A DNA stretch of 64,000 nucleotides from Acuticoccus sp. I52.16.1 (GCF_022865125.1 NZ_CP094828.1:4891219-4955218); one strand, 5' to 3'; positions 37,526-47,700 are shown, counted from the stretch's first letter. Notes: generated by a model not told the origin, from the letters alone. Numbers and translations: made by a program.

Positions 37526-38881
37526 TCAGAGCGAGGCGAGGAAGTCCGCCCGATCGACGTCGAGAAGCAGGAGCTGGGTGCCGTCGTCGAAGGCGATCAA
37601 CGTGTGGTCGCCGCGGCCGACGATGCGCGCGTCGGCGAGGTCGATGCCGTGTCGCGTGACGTTGATCTCGTCGACGCCGACGAGGAAATCGCGGATCACG
37701 TCGCTCCCGTCGCCCGGCGTCGAGACGTAGAGGTCGATGCCCGCGCCCAGCGAGACGACGTCGTTGCCGGCGCCGGAGCGGACGACGTCGTCGCCGGCGC
37801 CACCCTCGACGGTGTCGTTGCCGTCGGCGCCGTTGATGGTGTCGTTGCCCGCGCCGCCGACGACGCTGTCGTTGCCGGTGCCGCCGTCCATCAAGTCGCC
37901 GCCGCCCCAGCCGAACAGCTTGTCGTTGTCGGTGCCGCCGATGAGCGTGTCGTCGTAGGCGGCGAGGTCGCCGCTCTGGATCGGATCGTCGCCGCTGAGG
38001 AGGTCGGCGCCGGCGCCACCCAGTATGCGGTCCGCGCCGCTGCCGCCGAAGACGCTGTCGTTGCCCCCGTCGCCGAAGAGCTGATCGTCGCCGGCGCCGC
38101 CTTCCACATAGTCCTTGCCGGTGCCGCCGCGGATCGTGTCGTCGCCGACGTTGCCGTAGAAGCGGTCGTTGCCGGCCTGGCCGCCCATTGCGGTCGGCTC
38201 CAGCGCGGCGGCGAAGGTGTCGACCCCCGGGGTTCCGCGCATGACCACGGCCCCGCGCGCCGCGTTCCAGGTGACGACGAGGTCGTCGTCGATCGGCGAG
38301 CCGTAGAGATGCTGGAGCGCGGCGACGTCCAGCCGTTCCAGATGGTCGGTGGTGAAGTCGTCCGGGTCGCCGTAGCTCTCGGCCATCACGGTGTAGGCCC
38401 GGTCGTCGAGCTGTTCGACGAGGCGGTTGGCGCCGGTGCCGGGGTCGCCCAGGCCGCTGGCGAAGCCGATCGCGCGGAGCACCTCGTCGAACGCGCCGTC
38501 GTTCTGGGCGAGGCTGCCGAGGGCGCTGGCGAGGACGACGTATTGCGTGCCGCCGGAGGGTTCCTCGCCCCAGGAGGCGTTGTCCGCGGTGGCGGCGCGC
38601 ACGAACTCCAGCGTGCCGCCGCGGTTGATCTCCACGAACTGGATGCCCGACACCTTGCTGTACTCGGCCAGCGCCGCACGGACGACGCGCTGGTCGGCCG
38701 CCGAGATCGCCGCGACGCGGTTGACGCTCTCCCCGTCGCTCAGTTCGCCCCGCGTCGGCAGATCGCCGCCGGTGGGGAAGCTGTAGCTGACGGCCGTCGC
38801 GGTGCCGATGGGGCCGGTGTCGCCATGCCGGGCGCCATCCTCCAGCAGGATGCCGCGGTAGTTGGAATAAAAAGTCGGCAT
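37526..38881 (-). CDS. RTX repeat protein with inactive serralysin-like domain
   Basis: Residues 30-200 follow the M10 serralysin layout: YSFPTGGDLP, a long helix (DQRVVRAALAEYSKVSGIQF), then a helix where proteases have HExxHxxGxxH, and a Met-turn (YTVMAESY). The zinc helix reads RAIGFASGLGDP, so all three His and the Glu are gone (Arg136, Ala137, Phe140, Asp146). Residues 225-400 hold many GGxGxDxLxG calcium-binding nonapeptides, and a C-terminal region (SDVIRDFLVGVDEINVT) is typical of type I secretion substrates. There is no signal peptide and no adjacent type I exporter. It is probably exported and calcium-folded, not a protease. Confidence 0.85.
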   Translation of the reverse strand: MPTFYSNYRGILLEDGARHGDTGPIGTATAVSYSFPTGGDLPTRGELSDGESVNRVAAISAADQRVVRAALAEYSKVSGIQFVEINRGGTLEFVRAATADNASWGEEPSGGTQYVVLASALGSLAQNDGAFDEVLRAIGFASGLGDPGTGANRLVEQLDDRAYTVMAESYGDPDDFTTDHLERLDVAALQHLYGSPIDDDLVVTWNAARGAVVMRGTPGVDTFAAALEPTAMGGQAGNDRFYGNVGDDTIRGGTGKDYVEGGAGDDQLFGDGGNDSVFGGSGADRILGGAGADLLSGDDPIQSGDLAAYDDTLIGGTDNDKLFGWGGGDLMDGGTGNDSVVGGAGNDTINGADGNDTVEGGAGDDVVRSGAGNDVVSLGAGIDLYVSTPGDGSDVIRDFLVGVDEINVTRHGIDLADARIVGRGDHTLIAFDDGTQLLLLDVDRADFLASL

Positions 38882-39072
38882 GACATCGTCCCGATCGCAA
38901 TTTGAGGCGTCCGGCAGCCTCGGGGCATGGTCGTGCGATGCGGTCCTCGGCGCGGAGGGCGAGACAATCTCATCTCGCTGCGGATTACCAGCGCCTCGAG
39001 CGAGGTTGGACGAAATTTAACCTTGCGTGAAGACCGCGTCGCGGCGGTGGACGCGGCATCGCCGAAGCGGGT
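38882..39072. other. intergenic region between monooxygenase and RTX gene
   Basis: About 190 bases upstream of the RTX gene and downstream of the FAD monooxygenase, both on the minus strand. It should contain the RTX promoter. It is less GC-rich around 38965-39030. No gene is seen. Confidence 0.35.
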
Positions 39073-40164
39073 TCAGGCGATGCCGTCCTCCGGCACCGAC
39101 CAGGCGTAGACCGGGTCGACCCGGCGCAGGATCGCGCGGGGGCCGAGGGTGCGCATGGTGGCGTTCCGCACGCGGTCGAGCGGGAAGGGCAGGTGGTAGA
39201 CGCTTCCCTGCTGCTCCGACATCGCGGCGATGCGGCGGGTGCGGGGGCGGCGCGCGTCGGCGTAGCGGGCGAGGGCCGCGGGCGTCGGCCCCAGAGCGGC
39301 GACGGCGAGCTTGAGGATGGCGGCGTCCTCCAGCGCCATCGCCGCGCCCTGGGCGAGGAAGGGGACCATCGCGTGCGCCGCGTCGCCGATGAAGGCGACC
39401 CGGCCGGCGGCGAAGACGTGGCGCGGGCGCACCGCGATCGGCCAGGGCGTCCACTGCGCGACGTCGGCGATGAGGCGGCCGGTCGGCGTGCGGGCGATCC
39501 CCGCCGGGCCGCGGCTCTTCTGCGGGGCGACGAGCACGTAGTTGGCGTCCTCGTCGCTCAGCGCGTAGCGCACGAGGTGGTGGCCGCTGCCCATGACGAG
39601 CTCGGTCGTGCCGCCGGCGGTGTCGCCGGTGCCGCGCCAGGCGATCCAGCCGGTGTCACGCGGCGCATCGCCGACCAAGGCGCGCCGTGTCGAGGAGTTG
39701 ACGCCGTCCGCCGCGACGACGAGCGCCGCGTCCATTTCGGCGCCCGCGACGGTGCACCCGGTGTCCGTCTGGTGGACGTGGCGCGCCGCGTGGTCGTGCC
39801 GCACGACGACACCCCGGCGCAGCGCCGCGGCGAGGAGGGCGCCATGCAACGCGGCGCGCGAGAGCGTGTAGTAGGGGGCGCCGTAGCGCGCGACGATGGC
39901 GGGACCGTAGGGGAGGCGCACCAGCGGCGCGGCCTGCTCGGGCGCACGCACGACGAGTGCCTCGGGCGCCGTGGCGACGCGGGCGACGTCCTCCAGCGCG
40001 CCCAGGACGCTCAGCGCCTTGACGGCGTTGGGCGCGATCTGGATCCCCGCCCCGGCGTTGGCCGCATCTTCGCCGCGCCGCTCCAGGACGACGACGGGGC
40101 CGGCCTCCGCGAGGGCAATGGAGGCGGCGAGCCCGGCGATCCCGGCACCGATGACGACGAACAT
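39073..40164 (-). CDS. FAD-dependent monooxygenase (salicylate-hydroxylase-like)
   Basis: The 363-residue class A flavoprotein monooxygenase has the N-terminal FAD loop MFVVIGAGIAGLAASIALAE, GAGIQIAPNAVKAL, the DG motif in LVVAADGVNSSTRRAL and the GD motif in RVAFIGDAAHAMVPFLAQGA. It adds oxygen to an aromatic or similar substrate; the exact compound cannot be read from sequence. The ATG at 40162-40164 sits right at the FAD loop; a longer start at 40191 is possible. It lies 72 bp downstream of the zf-CHCC gene. Confidence 0.88.
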   Translation of the reverse strand: MFVVIGAGIAGLAASIALAEAGPVVVLERRGEDAANAGAGIQIAPNAVKALSVLGALEDVARVATAPEALVVRAPEQAAPLVRLPYGPAIVARYGAPYYTLSRAALHGALLAAALRRGVVVRHDHAARHVHQTDTGCTVAGAEMDAALVVAADGVNSSTRRALVGDAPRDTGWIAWRGTGDTAGGTTELVMGSGHHLVRYALSDEDANYVLVAPQKSRGPAGIARTPTGRLIADVAQWTPWPIAVRPRHVFAAGRVAFIGDAAHAMVPFLAQGAAMALEDAAILKLAVAALGPTPAALARYADARRPRTRRIAAMSEQQGSVYHLPFPLDRVRNATMRTLGPRAILRRVDPVYAWSVPEDGIA

Positions 40165-40236
40165 GGCGGACGCCCCCTCAATCCGAGGCAATGCGCGGCA
40201 TCGCGCACCGCGGCGAGGCCGTCACCGTCGTCGCCG

Positions 40237-40497
40237 TCAGACGGTGGCGCCGCGGGCGACCTTGGCGTCGGTGATGCATTCGGGCGGGTTGGCATCGTGC
40301 TCGCCCAGCGCCGGGTCGTAGGCGTAGACGGTGGAGCAATAGGGGCAGATCGCCTCGGTATCGCCGCCCATGTCGAGGAACTCGTGGGGGTGGTCGAACG
40401 GGGGCAGGGCGCCCATGCACATGAAGCGCTTGGCGCCGATCGTCACCTTCCGGACACCGATCGTGTTGTGAAACAGCGGGGTCGCGTGATCTGCCAT
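40237..40497 (-). CDS. zf-CHCC domain small protein (NDUFS6-like zinc finger)
   Basis: The 86-residue protein matches the zinc-binding domain related to the mitochondrial complex I subunit NDUFS6. It shows RFMCMGALPPFDHPHEFLDM followed by EAICPYCSTVYAYD, giving Cys-x-His-x-Cys-x2-Cys ligands. Alphaproteobacterial members are thought to associate with respiratory complex I; that is family knowledge. AAGGAACGG precedes the ATG. It lies 19 bp downstream of the ETF-QO gene, so the two respiratory genes are probably co-transcribed. Confidence 0.9.
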   Translation of the reverse strand: MADHATPLFHNTIGVRKVTIGAKRFMCMGALPPFDHPHEFLDMGGDTEAICPYCSTVYAYDPALGEHDANPPECITDAKVARGATV

Positions 40498-40516
40498 CGT
40501 CCGTTCCTTACAGCCC

Positions 40517-42178
40517 TTACATGCCCACGTAGTTCGGGCCGCCGCCACCCTCGGGCGGGACCCAGGTGATGTTCTGGTTGGGGTCCTTGATGTCGCATGT
40601 CTTACAATGCACGCAGTTCTGCGCGTTGATGACGAAGCGCGGCTCCGGCCCCTCCAGATCCCACTCGTAGACGCCCGCAGGGCAGTAGCGTGCGGACGGC
40701 CCGGCGTACACCTCCAGCTCGGAATTCTTTTGCAGTTCCATGTCCTGGACCTTGAGGTGGACCGGCTGGTCCTCCTCGTGGTTGGTGTTGGACAGGTACA
40801 CCGAGGACGGCCGGTCGAAGACGAGCGTGCCGTCGACCTTGGCGTAGACCTTCTTCTTGCACGCGGCGGCGGGCTTGAGCTGCGCGAAGTCCGGCCCCTT
40901 GTGGCTGAGCGTGCCGAGCGGAGACGTGCCGAGGAGCTGGTTGACCCACATCTCCGCCCCCGCCACCGCGACGCCGAGCGCCGTGCCGAGGCGCGACCAC
41001 AGCGGCTTGACGTTGCGCACCTTGAAGAGCTCGCGGCCCACGGCGGAGCCGCGCCAGGCGTCGTCGTAGCTCTGCAGCGTGTCGCCGGAGCGGCCCTCGG
41101 CGAGGGCCTGGGTGATGTGCTCGGCAGCCATCTTGCCGGTCAGCATCGCGTTGTGGTTGCCCTTGATGCGCGGCACGTTGACGAAGCCGGCCGCGCAGCC
41201 GACGAGGCAGCCGCCGGGGAAGGCGAGCTTGGGGACCGACTGGTAGCCACCCTCGGAGATGGCGCGGCCGCCGTAGGCCTCGCGCGTCGCCCCCTCGAAA
41301 TAGGGTGCCATGTCGGGGTGGGTCTTGAACGTCTGGAACTCGCGGAAGAGGTCCATGTTCGGGTTCTTGTAGTTGAGGTGAACCACGAAACCGACGGCCA
41401 TCAGATTGTCGCCGTAGTGGTACATGAAGGAGCCGCCGCCGGTCTGATTGTCCAGCGGCCAGCCCATGGTGTGGACCACCATGCCGGGCTCGAACACCGC
41501 GTCCGGTACCCGCCAGATCTCCTTCATGCCGAGGCCGTATTTCTGCGGCTCGCGCCCCTCGTCGAGCCTGAACTCCTCGATGAGCCGCTTCGACAGCGAG
41601 CCGCGCACGCCCTCGGCGAACACGACGTACTTGCCGCACAGCTCCATGCCGGGGGTGTGGCTGTCCTTCTCGGACCCGTCGCGGGCGACGCCCATGTCGC
41701 CGGTGACGATGCCCATGATCTCGCCGTTCTCGCCGCGCACGACGTCGGCGGCGGCGAATCCGGGGTAGATCTCGACGCCCATCTCTTCGGCCTTGGCGCC
41801 CATCCAGCGGCACAGGTCGCCGAGCGAGCCGACGTAGTTGCCGTGGTTGTGCATGAAGGAGGGCATCGCGAAGCCGGGCAGCGTGAGGCTGCCGGCGGGG
41901 CCGAGATAGCGGAAGACGTCCTTCGTCACCGCGGTCTTCAGCGGGCAGTCCGGATCGTCGCGCCAGCCGGGGAGCAGCGCGTCGAGGCCGGAGGGGTCGA
42001 TCACGGCGCCGGAGAGGATGTGGGCGCCGACCTCGGAGCCCTTCTCCACGATGACGACGGTCAGCTCTTCCTCGCGTTCGGCGGCGAGCTGCATTAATCG
42101 GATCGCGGTGGACAAGCCCGCCGGGCCTCCGCCAACGATCACCACGTCGTAGTCCATGCGCTCGCGCTCGATGGCCAT
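40517..42178 (-). CDS. electron transfer flavoprotein-ubiquinone oxidoreductase
   Basis: ETF-QO passes electrons from ETF (fatty acid and amino acid oxidation) to ubiquinone at the inner membrane. The 553-residue protein has the FAD loop YDVVIVGGGPAGLSTAIRL, IVEKGSEVGAHILSGAVIDP, FAEGVRGSLSKRLI and GCLVGCAAGFVNVPRIKGNH. The C-terminal 4Fe-4S site is RYCPAGVYEW with INAQNCVHCKTCDIKDP. Length and motifs match the family fully. The ATG at 42176-42178 is preceded by GAAGGGGAG. It is divergent from the uracil-DNA glycosylase gene. Confidence 0.97.
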   Translation of the reverse strand: MAIERERMDYDVVIVGGGPAGLSTAIRLMQLAAEREEELTVVIVEKGSEVGAHILSGAVIDPSGLDALLPGWRDDPDCPLKTAVTKDVFRYLGPAGSLTLPGFAMPSFMHNHGNYVGSLGDLCRWMGAKAEEMGVEIYPGFAAADVVRGENGEIMGIVTGDMGVARDGSEKDSHTPGMELCGKYVVFAEGVRGSLSKRLIEEFRLDEGREPQKYGLGMKEIWRVPDAVFEPGMVVHTMGWPLDNQTGGGSFMYHYGDNLMAVGFVVHLNYKNPNMDLFREFQTFKTHPDMAPYFEGATREAYGGRAISEGGYQSVPKLAFPGGCLVGCAAGFVNVPRIKGNHNAMLTGKMAAEHITQALAEGRSGDTLQSYDDAWRGSAVGRELFKVRNVKPLWSRLGTALGVAVAGAEMWVNQLLGTSPLGTLSHKGPDFAQLKPAAACKKKVYAKVDGTLVFDRPSSVYLSNTNHEEDQPVHLKVQDMELQKNSELEVYAGPSARYCPAGVYEWDLEGPEPRFVINAQNCVHCKTCDIKDPNQNITWVPPEGGGGPNYVGM

Positions 42179-42256
42179 GGGCTCCCCTTCTGTCGGCGCG
42201 GCTTTGCCGGCCGCGTCATCATGATTTAGCTTTGTCTACGTCGAAGGTAGGCCGCG

Positions 42257-43066
42257 ATGGAAGAGCCTCAACATTTTCGCGATCCGCTCGCCGCATTTCT
42301 CGGCGCGTGCGGAGTCACGGCCGTCCTCGCCGAAACGCCACAGAACCGATTCGCCGAGGTCGAGACTACCGTCGATTCGGAGCCGGAGGACCTGCTCCTC
42401 GCCCAATCGGACGACCTCGACGACGACCTCCTTCCGCCGCCGGCGGACGAGGACGACGCGGTGCAGGCGGCACGGGAGGTCGCCCGCACGGCGCCGGACG
42501 TCGCCACGCTGCACCGGCTGCTGGCGGGTTTCGACGGTTGCCCGCTGAAGCAGCTCGCCCGCACCACCTGCCTGGGCGAGGGGCCGGTGGGCGCGCCGGT
42601 GATGTTCGTCGGCGAGGCGCCGGGACGCGACGAGGACGAGGCGGGGCGCCCCTTCGTCGGCCGCTCGGGCCAGCTCCTCGAAAAGATGTTGAAGGCGATC
42701 GGTCTGTCGCGCGAGGCGGTCTACATCTCCAATGTCATCCCCTGGCGCCCGCCCGCCAACCGCACCCCGAGCCCGATCGAGACCGCGACCTGCGAGGTGT
42801 TCGTGCGGCGCGAGATCGCGCTGGTGCGGCCCAAGGTGCTGGTGGCGCTGGGCGGGTCGGCCGCCAAGACCCTCTTCGCCACCGACACCGGCATCATGCG
42901 CCAGCGCGGCCACTGGGTGACGTTCGATGCCGACGGACACCCGATCGACGCGGTGGCGATGTTCCACCCCGCCTACCTGCTGCGCACCCCCGGCGAGAAG
43001 CGGCGCGCCTGGCAGGACCTCCTCGCGGTGCGGCGCAAGCTCGTGGCCCTCGGCGCGATCACCTGA
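42257..43066 (+). CDS. uracil-DNA glycosylase, family 4-like (Fe-S)
   Basis: This enzyme removes uracil from DNA. The 269-residue protein has an acidic N-terminal extension of about 90 residues, then the catalytic domain: CPLKQLARTTC (two Fe-S Cys), FVGEAPGRDEDEAGRPFVGR (motif A), YISNVIPWRPPANRTPSPIE (motif B), ALGGSAAKTLF and MFHPAYLLRTPGEKR with active-site His. Family 4 enzymes usually have two more cysteines, one of which is visible in IETATCEVFVRR. Its stop lies seven bases from the converging phosphoesterase. Confidence 0.92.
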   Translation: MEEPQHFRDPLAAFLGACGVTAVLAETPQNRFAEVETTVDSEPEDLLLAQSDDLDDDLLPPPADEDDAVQAAREVARTAPDVATLHRLLAGFDGCPLKQLARTTCLGEGPVGAPVMFVGEAPGRDEDEAGRPFVGRSGQLLEKMLKAIGLSREAVYISNVIPWRPPANRTPSPIETATCEVFVRREIALVRPKVLVALGGSAAKTLFATDTGIMRQRGHWVTFDADGHPIDAVAMFHPAYLLRTPGEKRRAWQDLLAVRRKLVALGAIT

Positions 43067-43073
43067 GCACCAG

Positions 43074-43877
43074 CTAGGCTCCGGCGACGCTGAGGAGGCG
43101 GTAGCGCCCGTTCTCCAGCACCAGCGCCGTCAGCGTCCCGCCATAGACCGCGCCGGTGTCGACGTTGGCGCGCCAGGGTCCGATCTGCGGACGCTCGACC
43201 GGTGTGTGGCCGTGGACGACGAAGGCCGGCAACCGCCCGAGATGGTTGAGGAACTCCTCGCGGATCCAGAGCAGGTCGTGGCTCGACTGTTCGTCCAGCG
43301 GCACCCCCGGCCGGATGCCGGCGTGGGCGAAGAAGACGTCGCCAATGCGGTGCGAATAATCGAGCCCTGCGAGGAGGGCGAGATCGCGCTCGGGCAGGAG
43401 CGACTGCACCACCGGCTGCAGCGCCTGCAGGTCGTGCGCCCACTCGTTCGGCTCGATGCCGTAGGAGCGCAGCGTGGCGTCGCCGCCGAAGGAGAGCCAC
43501 CGGCCCATCGCCGTCCCGTCGACCAGCGCGGCGTTCATCGCCGCCTCGTGATTGCCCATCAGTCGCACGCGGGTGCGGCCCGGAACCTCTTCGCCGACAC
43601 GCTTCAGCACGCCGGCACAGTCGGGCCCACGGTCGACATAATCGCCGAGGAAGACCTCGACGACGCTCTGCGCCGGGGCGACGGAGAGGTCGGTGTCGAT
43701 CACGTCGAGCAGGCGCTCCAGCAGATCGATCCGGCCATGGATGTCACCGATGGCATAAACGCGGACGCCGTCCGGGAGCGCGGCGTTTGTCAATCCAGTC
43801 CAGTAAATGTCTTTCTGGTCCTTGCGCCGTTGGAGGCTCGGGCGCAAAACGCGAAACGCCCGCCGTTTGAGGTCCAT
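43074..43877 (-). CDS. calcineurin-like metallophosphoesterase (serine/threonine phosphatase-type)
   Basis: The 267-residue protein has all phosphoesterase motifs: YAIGDIHGRIDLL, FLGDYVDRGPDC, RLMGNHEAAM, FFAHAGIRPGVPL and VVHGHTPVERP. It resembles PrpE/ApaH-type and bacterial PPP phosphatases; the substrate could be phosphoprotein or diadenosine tetraphosphate. The ATG at 43875-43877 abuts the GTG of the divergent TSUP gene with no bases between. An internal TTG (LTNAALPDGV) would remove a basic N-terminus and is a possible alternative start. Confidence 0.9.
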   Translation of the reverse strand: MDLKRRAFRVLRPSLQRRKDQKDIYWTGLTNAALPDGVRVYAIGDIHGRIDLLERLLDVIDTDLSVAPAQSVVEVFLGDYVDRGPDCAGVLKRVGEEVPGRTRVRLMGNHEAAMNAALVDGTAMGRWLSFGGDATLRSYGIEPNEWAHDLQALQPVVQSLLPERDLALLAGLDYSHRIGDVFFAHAGIRPGVPLDEQSSHDLLWIREEFLNHLGRLPAFVVHGHTPVERPQIGPWRANVDTGAVYGGTLTALVLENGRYRLLSVAGA

Positions 43878-44681
43878 GTGCTCGACTTACTCTTCTTTGC
43901 CGTCATCCTCGCCGTCGCCGGTTCGCTGGCTGGTATCATTGCCGGCCTTCTGGGCGTCGGCGGTGGTATCGTCATCGTCCCGGTTCTCTTCTACCTTCTT
44001 CCGTTCGCCGGAGTCCCCGACGAACTGCGTATGCACGTCGCGGTCCCGACCTCGCTGGCCACCATCATAGCAACCTCCATCGTTTCGGCCCGTTCCCACT
44101 ACAAGCGCGGCGGCGTCGACGTCGAACTCCTGCGCAACATCGCGCCCAGCGTCGTCGTGGGCGCGCTGATCGGATCGGTGATCGGCTCGCGCGTCGGCGG
44201 CGACGTGCTGACGGCGGTGTTCGGCTGCGTGGCGCTGCTGGTCGCCGGCCACATGGCGTTCCTGAAGGGCAAGCAGTTCGTGTCGGCCCTGCCGGGCCAG
44301 CCGTGGATCTCGGCCATCGGCGTCGTCATCGGCGGCTTCTCCACCATGATGGGCATCGGCGGCGGCTCGCTCTCGGTGCCGACCTTCACCCTGTGCGGCA
44401 TCCCGATCCGCCGTGCGGTGGGGACGGCGGCGGCCATCGGCCTGGTGATCGCGGTGCCGGCGGTGATCGGCTTCGCCATCGGCGGGTGGGGGGTGCCGGG
44501 ACTGCCGCCGGGGAGCGTCGGCTACGTCAACCTCATCGGCTTCGCGCTGATCGCGCCGCTGTCGATGGCCTTCGCGCCGCTGGGGGCCCGCCTCGCCCAC
44601 ACGATCCCGTCCGAATGGCTCAGCACGCTCTTCGCCATCTTCCTGGCCATCACCGCCATCCGGATGCTGATGAGCCTCTGA
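43878..44681 (+). CDS. sulfite exporter TauE/SafE (TSUP) family membrane protein
   Basis: The 267-residue transporter has eight or so helices in two TauE halves, with the repeated glycine-rich signature GIIAGLLGVGGGIVIVPVLF near the N-terminus and STMMGIGGGSLSVPTFTLCG in the second half. TSUP proteins export sulfite, sulfoacetate or related anions. The substrate here is unknown. The only in-frame start near the first helix is the GTG at 43878-43880, with GAGG five bases before. It is followed by a strong terminator. Confidence 0.9.
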   Translation: MLDLLFFAVILAVAGSLAGIIAGLLGVGGGIVIVPVLFYLLPFAGVPDELRMHVAVPTSLATIIATSIVSARSHYKRGGVDVELLRNIAPSVVVGALIGSVIGSRVGGDVLTAVFGCVALLVAGHMAFLKGKQFVSALPGQPWISAIGVVIGGFSTMMGIGGGSLSVPTFTLCGIPIRRAVGTAAAIGLVIAVPAVIGFAIGGWGVPGLPPGSVGYVNLIGFALIAPLSMAFAPLGARLAHTIPSEWLSTLFAIFLAITAIRMLMSL

Positions 44682-44706
44682 CCGCCACCGCCACCCCGCG
44701 AACGAG

Positions 44707-44737
44707 AAAGCCGCCCGGGCGACCGGGCGGCTTTTTT
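44707..44737 (+). terminator. intrinsic terminator between the TSUP and mechanosensitive channel genes
   Basis: GCCGCCCG at 44710-44717 pairs with CGGGCGGC at 44724-44731 around a six-base loop, followed by six T residues. The upstream AAA and the outer GAACG/CGTTC pairing extend the stem. It lies between convergent genes and probably serves both. Confidence 0.88.
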
Positions 44738-44763
44738 CGTTCGTGCCGCGGGGGCGGGATCCG

Positions 44764-47700
44764 TCAGAACGGATCCTTCGAGCCCTCGCTCCCGGTGGCG
44801 GCCTCGATCGCGTCGCCGATCCACTCGTTGCCCTCGCGCTCGCGGGTGGAGACGTTCTCCGGCACCGGGCCGGCGACCTCGGGCGCCGTCGGGGCGGCCT
44901 TCGGCGCGATCACGTGCACGTCGCGCTGCGGGTAGGGGATCGTCACGCCGTTGGCGGCGAAGCTCTTCACAACCCTGGTCAGCACCTCGGACTTCACCGT
45001 GAAGCCCGAATAGCTGCCATAGAGATCGATGTAGTAGCACATGCGCAGGTTGATCGAGTTGTCGCCGAACTCCTCGACCGTGACCATCGGCGCCGGCGAG
45101 CGCAGCACGCCCGGATGCTCATCCAGCGCGGTGTGGATGAGCCCGATCGCCAGATCCGGATCGTCCTCGTAGCCGATCCCCACCATGAGGAGGACGCGCA
45201 TCACCGAGTTGGTGCGGGTCCAGTTGGTGAAGGTGTCCGAGATCAGCGCCGAGTTCGGAACGATGAGATCGAATTCGTCGAACGTCTTCATGCGCATCGA
45301 GCGGATGCCGATCTGCATCACCGTGCCGGAGTTGGCGCCGACGGTGACGATGTCGCCGATCCGCAGCGGCCGTTCCACCAGGAGGAGCAGGCCGGAGATG
45401 AAGTTGTTGACGACGTTCTGCAGACCGAAGCCGATACCGACACCCAGCGACGCGGCGAAGACGGTCAGCGTCGTGACGTCGAAGCCGATGGCCGAGAGGG
45501 TGAGCAGCACGCCCAGCACCACCACGACATATTGCGCGAACACCGACAGCGACTGGCGGATGCCGATGTCCTTCAGCCGCCCGAAGACGACCGTGTAGGC
45601 GACGCGGCGGCTCCACCCGGCGACCCAGAAGACGAACGCGAAGGCGAGCCCGGCGATGAGGATCTTGCCGACCGTGTAGGTGGTGCTGCCGGCGGTGAAG
45701 ACGGTGGTGCGCCACAGCCCCACCACCTCGCGGATCACCGGTGTCTCGATGGTCCAGCCGAAGACCCGCACGCACACCAGGATCGTGATGACGACGAGGA
45801 CGGCCTGCGCCAGGCGGTTGAGCGGCTGCAGGAAGTTGGCGCGGGCGAAGTAGGCCTTGGCCGGATCCTTCGCCCGGATCCGGGCGGTGATCCCTTCCAG
45901 CACGTCGTTCATGACGCCGATGGTGAGGGCGAGCGCGGCGATGATGAGGATCGCGAGGCCGAGGTTCTCCAGCATCACCACCGCGAGCTGGGTGTACCCC
46001 ATGAGCCCGGTGATGCCGGTCGCGATCAGCGCCGCCGGTGGCAGGAGCGACAGGAAGGCCGCGATCACCCGCCGGATGCGCCCGTAGGAGCCCCCGCCGC
46101 GCGAGGCGGTGAAGAAGAACACGAAGAGCAGCATCGGCAGTCCGGAGAGGACGAACACCGAATAGGCGAGGCGGTTGATGGCGGTCTCGGTCGTGGGCAG
46201 GAGGTCGACCTCGCCCAGCACGACGTAGGCGATGACGAACACCGCCGAGAGCACCACCGCGATCTCGGTCGCGCGGGTGATGATGGTCCCGATGCGCCGC
46301 TGCTGCCCGTAGGTCTGGCGCGACACGATGACCTGCGTGAAGTCGCGCAGGGAGGCGGCGAGCGCCGGGATCGCGATCAGCTTCAGCACCGCGAGGGTGG
46401 TGTCGCTGGAGATCGCGAACATGGTCGCGAACACGTACCAGACGGCGACCGGGTACAGCCAGAACAGGTTGCGGCGGATGACCTCCAGCGGGATTTCGGT
46501 CGCCCGCGTCGCCTCCGATCCGATGAAGGCGCGCAGCAGGCGCTGGCGCAGGTAGACCGTCAGCGCGAACAGCACCACGCAGATCACGCCGAAGACGACG
46601 AGCCGGCGCTGCGGGGTGACGTCGATCGCGGTGACGACCTCGAGGTAGCGACCCTCGTAGATGTCGCGCAGCTCACCGGGGATGGTCTGCACCTCGGCGG
46701 CGATGCGGGCGCGCGCGGCCTTGTCGGTCCGGGCGGTCTCGCGGGTGAGGAGGCCGGCCCGGTCGCGCACGCCGCGCTCGCGGTCGAGGGCGGCGATCTC
46801 GTTGCCCAGTTCCTCGCGCAGGTCGTCGATCTCGTCGGTCTGGGAATCGAGCAGGCTGCGCAGGCTGGCGATCCGCTCGCGAAGCGCCTCCGCCTGGCCG
46901 ACGTCCTGCGTCGGCTCGGTGAGGATGCGGGTCAGGTCCGACAGCCCGTCGCGGTTGAGCTCGATCGTCTCGGCCCGCTGCGCCAGCCGGGCGTCGGCGG
47001 CGACGAGCGCGTCGATCGCGTCCTCGAAGAGGCGGGTGGGGACGGCCGGCTCGGTGCGGATCGGCCGCAGCGCCCCGAGGATGTTGCGCGATTCGACGAT
47101 CGCGATATCGGTCAGGCGCGTGTTGGAGCGCAGCAACGCCTCGTCCGAGCGCAGGCGCAGGAGGTTGCGGCGCTGCACCGCGGATGCGTTGCCGTCGTCG
47201 ATCTCGGACGCCTCGTTCGAAAGCGTCAGCGCCTGCTGCGACAACTGGTCCACCAGCCGGCGCAGGCGGGTCACCAGCGGGTTTTCCTCCTGGTCGCCGA
47301 CCCCGTCGAGCGCGTCCAGGGTGATGTACCGCTGGAGGATGTCGAGCTGTTCTTCACGCAGGTTGAGGTAGTCCTGCGACAATTCCTCATACCGCTGGAG
47401 CCGTTCCAGGAGCGTGTTCTCCGTGGTGCGGATGCGCTCGCGCCAGTCGATCGCCGCCACCTCGACGAGGCGCTGCAAGGTGTCGCGCTCATTGGAGCGC
47501 AGCGCCGCCGTGGAGCTGACGATCACCGAGTTCTGAAGCGCCACGCGCTGGCTCTGCTCGGTGATGCGGTGGGCCAGTGTGAGGAGCCGCGTGCGGGCGA
47601 TGTCGACCTCGAACTGGGCCTGACGCAGGTGCTCGAAGGTGACGTTCGCCGGCTCGTCGTTGACCTGGTTCAGATCGTGGACGAGGCGGGCGTTCTCTTC

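Noticed and set aside
37735-38200. Tandem DNA repeats suggesting a CRISPR or satellite
   Set aside because: The repetition comes from the degenerate codons of RTX nonapeptides in the minus-strand gene; there are no regular spacers.
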